From Sphingomonas aerophila (GTDB taxonomy: Bacteria; Pseudomonadota; Alphaproteobacteria; Sphingomonadales; Sphingomonadaceae): a DNA stretch of 64,000 bases. Below, piece by piece: positions 59,222 to 64,000 of the stretch. The DNA is taken from the NCBI RefSeq assembly GCF_014199305.1, contig NZ_JACIJK010000004.1, positions 124,001 to 188,000 on the forward strand, written 5' to 3'. Below the pieces are notes generated by a model. The model saw only the letters and a list, made by a program, of their open reading frames with translations. It had not been told where the DNA came from and did not search any database. Made by a program: the position numbers and the translations under genes. Positions within the stretch are counted from its first letter, which is position 1. Each line of letters opens with the position of its first letter.

Positions 59222-60553
59222 GTGAGGGTGACGGGTTTGGGCAAGCGACTGACGTGGTGGATCATTGGCGCGCTGGTGGCGGGCGGTTTGCTCGGCTGGG
59301 GATTGAACGTCGCCTATGCCGATCAGGGCGCTGCGGGCGCCGAGTCGCTGGAACGGCTGGGCTATTGGTTCGACATTCCGACCCAGATGTTCCTGCACCT
59401 GATCAAGATGATCATCGCGCCGCTGGTCGTCTCCACGCTGGTGGTGGGCATCGCCCATATGGGCGGCACGGGAGCGATCGGGCGCGTCGGCTTGCGCGCC
59501 TTTGCCTGGTTCGTAGGCGCCAGCCTGGTATCGCTGACGCTCGGACTGATACTGGTAAACCTGCTGCAGCCGGGCGTCGGGCTCGACCTGCCGCTGCCGC
59601 CCGTGACGCAGGCGAGCGGCGTTGACCGATCCGGCTTCGATGCGGCCAAGTTCTTCACGCACATCATCCCGACCAGCGCGATCGACGCGATGGCGACGAA
59701 TGACATTTTGCAGCTCGTCATCTTCTCGCTGTTCTTCGGCGTGGCAATGGCGGCGATCGGCGAAAAGGCCAAGCCGCTGTTGAGTGGCTTGGAAGCGCTG
59801 GTCAGCGTGATGCTGACGGTCACCGGCTATGTGATGCTGTTCGCGCCGGTGGCGGTGTTCTTTGCGGTTGCGCGGACGCTGGCGACCCGTGGGGTCGGCG
59901 TGGTCGGCGATCTCGCCTATTTCATGGGCAGCTTCTACATCGGCCTTGCGGCGTTGTGGGCGGTGCTGCTGGGCGCGTGCTTCCTGGTTGTCGGCCCACG
60001 CACGCGTGAGCTGATCCGCTACCTGCGCGATCCCGTTCTGCTCGGCTTCTCGACCGCGTCGTCGGAGGCGGCCTACCCCCGCACGCTGGAAGCGCTGGAC
60101 CGGTTCGGCGTGCCACCGCGCATCGCCAGCTTCGTGCTGCCGCTCGGCTATTCGTTCAACCTGGACGGGTCGATGACCTACATGACCTTTGCGTCGATCT
60201 TCATCGCGCAGGCCTATGGCATCCACCTCGACTGGGGGACGATGATCACCATGCTGTTGATGCTGATGATCACCAGCAAGGGCATCGCGGGCGTGCCCCG
60301 CGCCAGCCTGGTGGTGATCACCGGCACGCTGTCCCACTTCAACATTCCGGAGGCAGGCATCCTGCTGATCCTAGCGGTGGACCACTTCCTGGACATGGGC
60401 CGGACCGCGACCAACGTGATCGGCAACGCGGTCGCCGCGGCGGTGGTGGCGCGGTGGGAGGGACAGCTCAACCGGCCGGAGCCTGCCGCCATCCCGGTCA
60501 CCCCCGTTCCCGCCGGTGCGCCCCAGGACGGCGACACGCTGCATCAGCTATAG
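59222..60553 (+). CDS. Dicarboxylate/amino acid:cation symporter (DctA/GltP family)
   Basis: 443 residues with about 8 transmembrane helices and two re-entrant loops. The serine-rich loop is [11 protein letters not shown]. The substrate/ion-binding helix reads [16 protein letters not shown], and the conserved aspartate/asparagine helix is [16 protein letters not shown], as in GltPh. The substrate (C4-dicarboxylates, glutamate or aspartate) is inferred. Start is the GTG at 59222; another GTG at 59228 is equally possible. It overlaps the convergent glutathione transferase gene by 10 bases. Confidence 0.92.
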   Translation: MRVTGLGKRLTWWIIGALVAGGLLGWGLNVAYADQGAAGAESLERLGYWFDIPTQMFLHLIKMIIAPLVVSTLVVGIAHMGGTGAIGRVGLRAFAWFVGASLVSLTLGLILVNLLQPGVGLDLPLPPVTQASGVDRSGFDAAKFFTHIIPTSAIDAMATNDILQLVIFSLFFGVAMAAIGEKAKPLLSGLEALVSVMLTVTGYVMLFAPVAVFFAVARTLATRGVGVVGDLAYFMGSFYIGLAALWAVLLGACFLVVGPRTRELIRYLRDPVLLGFSTASSEAAYPRTLEALDRFGVPPRIASFVLPLGYSFNLDGSMTYMTFASIFIAQAYGIHLDWGTMITMLLMLMITSKGIAGVPRASLVVITGTLSHFNIPEAGILLILAVDHFLDMGRTATNVIGNAVAAAVVARWEGQLNRPEPAAIPVTPVPAGAPQDGDTLHQL

Positions 60554-61176
60554 GCGTAAGGTCCGCCCGCCTGAAGCGCCCGCACATAAGCCGGGCGGGC
60601 GTGGATCTTGTCGAGCCAGGCGATCGTGGCCGGGCGAGAGGCGTCGAGGCCACCACGGCTGCGGGCGGCCTCCAACGGAAAGCTCATCATCACGTCGGCG
60701 GCCGTCAGCTCCTGCCCGGCAAACCAGGGACGCTGGCCTAGCTCCGATTCGACATAGTCGAGGTGTACGTCGATCATCGGCTGCAGCTTTTTCTGAGCAG
60801 GCTTGCCGAGCAGGGGCACGCGGCTGAGCACCAGCTTCGCGAACAAGGGCGGCATCAGCGACCCCTCGGCATAGTGGAGCCAAAAGCGGTAGCGCAGTAC
60901 ATCGGCCCGGTGCTGGGGCGGACCAAGGCGGCCATCGGCCTTCTCGACCAGATACTCCACGATCGCGCCCGTTTCCGCGACGATGCAGCCGGCGTCGGCG
61001 TCCTCGATCACCGGCGACTTGCCGAGGGGGTGGATGCGCTTCAACTCGGGCGGTGCGAGCATGGTCACTTTGTTTCGTTCGTAGCGGCGCACCTCGTATG
61101 GCAGCCCGAGCTCCTCCAGCATCCACAGCACCCGTTGCGATCGTGAGTTCTCGAGATGGTGGACGATGATGGTCAT
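60544..61176 (-). CDS. Glutathione S-transferase family protein
   Basis: 210 residues. N-terminal thioredoxin-like domain (MTIIVHHLENSRSQRVLWMLEELGL; the serine/asparagine in SRSQR is the likely catalytic position), with KSPVIED and VAETGAIVEYL binding the glutathione gamma-Glu. The C-terminal all-helical domain has the ELTAADVMMSFPLE cap. The frame extends 82 codons upstream through the methyltransferase end; the ATG at 61176 gives the normal start. ATGA overlap with the methyltransferase gene. Confidence 0.93.
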   Translation of the reverse strand: MTIIVHHLENSRSQRVLWMLEELGLPYEVRRYERNKVTMLAPPELKRIHPLGKSPVIEDADAGCIVAETGAIVEYLVEKADGRLGPPQHRADVLRYRFWLHYAEGSLMPPLFAKLVLSRVPLLGKPAQKKLQPMIDVHLDYVESELGQRPWFAGQELTAADVMMSFPLEAARSRGGLDASRPATIAWLDKIHARPAYVRALQAGGPYAYS

Positions 61177-61997
61177 GCTGGTTCCCCTGCCTGAGCGCGC
61201 CAGATCCAGCCCAGGGCGGGCAGGTCGACGGCGTCTACGGTGCGATAATGCGCAAGGGCGCTCGCCAGTGCCAGCCGCAGTGCGTCCGGCTCCGACGCTT
61301 CCCGCAGGGCGGCCGCGGCCGGGCCGATGCGGGAAAGGAAGCTGACTGCATCGGCGACCGGGTCGTCCCCGGCGCCCGCACGGTAGGCGAAGGGCACGCG
61401 CCTGGGAGCATCGGGCAGCCATCCAGCCCGCGTCAGGATGTCTGCAACCCGTTCCGGGTCGGCGAATGCAAAGGGGCCGGGTTCATCGGCCGCGACCGGC
61501 TCGGGCGGCACCAGTTCGTCTACCAATGTGGCGAACCGGTTGTCCCTTCGCGGCCCGAAGCAGGAGAAGATCAATGTCGCGCCCGGAGCAGCGGCGGCGC
61601 GCAGGGCGGCAAAGGCGGCGACGGGGTCCGCGAAAAACATTACGCCGTGGCGGGAGACGAGCAGGTCCGCGCGGATCGCCGCTGCCGCGACCAGGACGTC
61701 GCCCTGTTCAACGCGGCAATTCGACAGGCCAGCCAGCCGGTTACGGGCAACATCCACCAACGACTGGGAAAGGTCGACGCCGACCACCTCAGCGTCCGGG
61801 CGAGCGATGGCGAGCGCAAGGCTGGTTGCCCCTGCCCCGCATCCGATGTCGAGCGCACGAAATGGGCCCGGCGGCGCTGCGGCAAGGATTGCGGCCTCAA
61901 GCTGGTCCGTAAGGTTGGCGAAGCTGCGGTCGGTGCGCCGCCACTCGTCGGCCCAGACATCGCCGACAAAGCCCGTCCAGTCTGTTCCGGCGATCAT
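61173..61997 (-). CDS. Class I SAM-dependent methyltransferase
   Basis: 274 residues. The SAM-binding motif I ALDIGCGAGATSLAL is near residue 50, followed by motif II VVGVDLSQSLVDVA and the acidic DLLVSRHGVMFFADP. The C-terminal half is less conserved and decides the substrate, which cannot be read. The ATG at 61997 gives a compact start. It is translated in an overlap with the downstream glutathione transferase gene. A gap of 198 bases to recA contains recA's terminator. Confidence 0.88.
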   Translation of the reverse strand: MIAGTDWTGFVGDVWADEWRRTDRSFANLTDQLEAAILAAAPPGPFRALDIGCGAGATSLALAIARPDAEVVGVDLSQSLVDVARNRLAGLSNCRVEQGDVLVAAAAIRADLLVSRHGVMFFADPVAAFAALRAAAAPGATLIFSCFGPRRDNRFATLVDELVPPEPVAADEPGPFAFADPERVADILTRAGWLPDAPRRVPFAYRAGAGDDPVADAVSFLSRIGPAAAALREASEPDALRLALASALAHYRTVDAVDLPALGWIWRAQAGEPA

Positions 61998-62131
61998 GAC
62001 GCGAGCTCCAGTTGAGGATCGAGTAGTTCCAATACCCCGGCTCAAGCGCGCGGACACCCCGCGGCTAGCGAAAGCACAAGAACTCAAGAGGTCGCGCCGC
62101 GCACCACCGTCGCCGGGCGTCGTCGCATGCA

Positions 62132-62153
62132 AAGAAGGCCCGCCGTTGCGGGC
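62132..62153 (-). terminator. Rho-independent terminator of recA
   Basis: On the minus strand: GCCCGC, loop AACG, GCGGGC, then CTTCTTTGC. It is about 45 bases after the recA stop. Confidence 0.65.
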
Positions 62154-62195
62154 GAGCCTCCTGGTGTATCGGGCAGCCAGTCCGATCACGGTATC

Positions 62196-63266
62196 TTAAA
62201 TATCGTCTTCCTCGCTGGGACCGGCCATCATCTCCTCGGCGACCTGGTCGGTCCGTTGGCGAATGGCACGCTCCAGCCGGTCGGCGACCTCCGGATTTTC
62301 GCGGAGATAGTTCTTGGCGTTCTCACGACCCTGGCCAATGCGGATCGAGTCATAGGAGAACCACGAACCCGACTTCTCGACCAGCCCGGCCTTGACGCCA
62401 AGGTCCAGGATCTCGCCGATCTTGGAGATACCCTCGCCGTACATGATGTCGAATTCCACCTGCTTGAACGGCGGTGCGACCTTGTTCTTGACTACCTTCA
62501 CGCGGGTCGCGTTGCCGACGATGTCCTCGCGGTCCTTGATCTGGCCGGTGCGGCGGATGTCGAGGCGGACGGAGGCATAGAATTTCAGCGCGTTGCCGCC
62601 GGTCGTCGTCTCCGGATTGCCGTACATCACGCCGATCTTCATGCGCAGCTGGTTGATGAAGATCACCATGCAGCGCGAACGGCTGATCGAGCCGGTCAGC
62701 TTGCGCAGCGACTGCGACATCAGGCGGGCCTGAAGACCGACATGGCTGTCGCCCATCTCACCCTCGATCTCTGCCCGCGGCACCAGCGCGGCGACCGAGT
62801 CGACCACCAGAACATCGATTGCGTTGGACCGGACGAGAGTGTCGACGATCTCCAGTGCCTGCTCGCCAGTGTCCGGCTGCGAGACGATCAGTTCGTCGAT
62901 GTTAACGCCCAGCTTCTTGGCATAAACCGGATCCAGCGCGTGTTCGGCATCGACGAACGCTGCAGTGCCGCCGTTCTTCTGAGCCTCAGCGATCACATGG
63001 AGCGCGAGCGTGGTTTTGCCCGACGATTCAGGGCCATATACCTCGATCACGCGGCCGCGCGGCAAGCCGCCCACGCCCAGCGCGATGTCGAGGCCGAGCG
63101 ACCCGGTCGAGATAGCCTCAACCTGCATCGCTTCCTTTTGGCCGAGCTTCATCGCTGAGCCCTTGCCGAACGCGCGGTCTATCTGCGCGAGGGCGGCGTC
63201 CAGCGCCTTTTGACGGTCTGCGTTGGCGGTTGCCACGTTATCGATCACCTGCAGTTTGGCGGCCAT
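62196..63266 (-). CDS. recA: RecA recombinase
   Basis: 356 residues. ATP-binding Walker [10 protein letters not shown], Walker B-type [11 protein letters not shown], and the L1/L2 DNA-binding loops ([10 protein letters not shown] and [21 protein letters not shown]) are present. The ATG at 63266 (MAAKLQV) has the better ribosome context than the ATG at 63278. Its promoter carries an alphaproteobacterial SOS box, so it is LexA-controlled. It forms DNA filaments, drives recombination and triggers LexA cleavage. Confidence 0.98.
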   Translation of the reverse strand: MAAKLQVIDNVATANADRQKALDAALAQIDRAFGKGSAMKLGQKEAMQVEAISTGSLGLDIALGVGGLPRGRVIEVYGPESSGKTTLALHVIAEAQKNGGTAAFVDAEHALDPVYAKKLGVNIDELIVSQPDTGEQALEIVDTLVRSNAIDVLVVDSVAALVPRAEIEGEMGDSHVGLQARLMSQSLRKLTGSISRSRCMVIFINQLRMKIGVMYGNPETTTGGNALKFYASVRLDIRRTGQIKDREDIVGNATRVKVVKNKVAPPFKQVEFDIMYGEGISKIGEILDLGVKAGLVEKSGSWFSYDSIRIGQGRENAKNYLRENPEVADRLERAIRQRTDQVAEEMMAGPSEEDDI

Positions 63267-63320
63267 TGTCCGTCCCATCGCTAGAGCATGCGCGCGATCC
63301 GATCAACGCGTCTGATCAGA

Positions 63321-63349
63321 CATGTACTCGATGTGTTCCGTCGGAACAA
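63321..63349 (-). promoter_or_regulatory. Promoter of recA
   Basis: On the minus strand: TTGTTC, 17 bases, TACATG, followed by a leader of about 50 bases to the ATG. The -35 box overlaps the LexA site. Confidence 0.6.
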
Positions 63350-63358
63350 GAGTGGAAC
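63344..63358 (-). promoter_or_regulatory. LexA (SOS) box of recA
   Basis: GTTC-N7-GTTC on the coding strand (GAAC-N7-GAAC on plus), the direct-repeat LexA site known for alphaproteobacteria. It covers the -35 box, as needed for repression. The downstream half is also part of the palindrome GTTCCGTCGGAAC. Confidence 0.85.
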
Positions 63359-63403
63359 GAGGATTTTTTCCTCGGCTCCGCTCGATGCGGCGGGTCCCAA
63401 CAC

Positions 63404-64000
63404 TCATGCCAGCGAGGTCGGGAGCGTCCACCAGCCCCTGCGCTCTGCAAGTCCTGCCGCAGCGTCGCGGTCGGCATCGGTTTCGAACAGGGCAAAGCAG
63501 GTCGCGCCCGACCCGGACATGCGCGACAGGATGGCGCCGGGCGCGGCGGCGAGCAGTTCCTCCACCTCTCCGATCAAAGGCGCAAGCAATCGCGCCGGAC
63601 CGGCCAGGTCATTGCGCCCCGCAAGTGCCCGCTCGATCAGGTTTCCATCGCGCAGTGCGCCGCGGTCTACGCCGTCCCAGGCGCGGAACACCGCCGCGGT
63701 CGAGACGGCCACGCCGGGGTTGACGAGCAGGAGCGGTATTCCCGGCCTGCCCTCGATCACGGCAAGCTCCTCGCCCGCGCCGGTGCCGATGCTGGTGCGG
63801 CCGAGCAGGCAGGCGGGCACGTCCGCGCCCAAGGGACGGGCCATGGCGGTGAGACGCGGGTCGCCTGATGCGACGCCGGCGATCCTTGCCAGCGCACGCA
63901 AGGTCGCCGCCGCATCCGCCGACCCACCCCCGATGCCAGAGGCAACAGGCAGGTGCTTGTCGAGCGTGATCGCCTGGGGCGGAATGTCGGGGAAGACGCG
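63404..64000 (-). CDS. ispE: 4-(cytidine-5'-diphospho)-2-C-methyl-D-erythritol kinase, 5' end outside window
   Basis: GHMP kinase that phosphorylates CDP-methylerythritol between the IspD and IspF steps. 198 residues are visible, the N-terminal third being beyond the window edge. The ATP loop PVASGIGGGSADAAATL begins about 17 residues into the visible part. The C-terminal GHMP motif SRMSGSGATCFALFE is complete. The frame is open to the edge (position 64000), so the ATG at 63901 is internal, not the start. It is 138 bases upstream of recA on the same strand. Confidence 0.95.
   Translation of the reverse strand, partial: RVFPDIPPQAITLDKHLPVASGIGGGSADAAATLRALARIAGVASGDPRLTAMARPLGADVPACLLGRTSIGTGAGEELAVIEGRPGIPLLLVNPGVAVSTAAVFRAWDGVDRGALRDGNLIERALAGRNDLAGPARLLAPLIGEVEELLAAAPGAILSRMSGSGATCFALFETDADRDAAAGLAERRGWWTLPTSLA

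Overview
The window is about 64 kb of GC-rich, densely packed chromosomal DNA. It holds 58 protein-coding genes and one tRNA, with partial genes at both edges. Gene content and order point to an alphaproteobacterium of the sphingomonad group (order Sphingomonadales). The clues are a dusB-ntrBC-ntrYX-hfq-hflX block, an IspD-IspF fusion, a double-domain Hfq, a GTTC-N7-GTTC SOS box at recA, and an outer-membrane assembly cluster (bamA-skp-fabZ) with no lpxD, lpxA or lpxB. The last point fits a lineage in which glycosphingolipid replaces lipopolysaccharide. No insertion sequence, prophage, CRISPR array or defence island was seen: this is core chromosome.

Layout. 1-2544: pepA (partial), holC, ndk and an acetyltransferase. 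2575-5163 (minus): purM, a purN fused to an MmcQ/YjbR-like domain, and a small membrane protein. 5224-10749 (plus): a DUF2066 protein, hdaA, ppk and ppx. 10986-14152: rnd and aspS, divergent. 14214-17754: an APC permease, carbonic anhydrase, lipA and a RatA/COQ10 protein. 17691-19896 (minus): pncC/cinA, a four-cysteine secreted protein and ispDF. 19981-29046 (plus): the nitrogen-regulation block followed by hfq and hflX. 29095-36965 (minus): mazG, a retropepsin-like protease, an MBL hydrolase, tatD, metG, holB, a D,D-carboxypeptidase and a lytic transglycosylase. 37059-37148: tRNA-Ser(UGA). 37360-48931 (minus): rpmE, then fabZ-skp-bamA-rseP-dxr-cdsA-uppS-frr-pyrH-tsf-rpsB. 49257-55022: a small membrane protein, pssA, psd, icd, a secreted protein and a Kef-type antiporter. 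55107-64000: alaS, a Tat-exported M24 peptidase, a dicarboxylate symporter, a glutathione transferase, a methyltransferase, recA and ispE (partial).

How the genes work together. The rpsB-to-fabZ block couples translation factors, UMP kinase, phospholipid and isoprenoid precursors (cdsA, uppS, dxr) and outer-membrane protein insertion. ispDF, dxr, uppS and ispE supply much of the non-mevalonate isoprenoid pathway. pssA and psd make phosphatidylethanolamine. hdaA, holC, holB and recA serve replication and repair. Many operon neighbours overlap by 1-4 bases (ATGA, GTGA, TGATG or TTGA junctions), indicating translational coupling. Several genes (rnd, lipA, ispDF, alaS, the M24 peptidase, the Kef antiporter) have a sigma70-like promoter whose -10 box ends 6-7 bases before the start codon and no Shine-Dalgarno, as expected for leaderless mRNAs.

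The points most worth a second look are the tandem Hfq, the lpx-free bam cluster, the PurN fusion, a perfect inverted repeat abutting the dusB-ntr start codon, the leaderless promoter set, and a possible small RNA upstream of rpsB. I found no clearly new multi-gene system.
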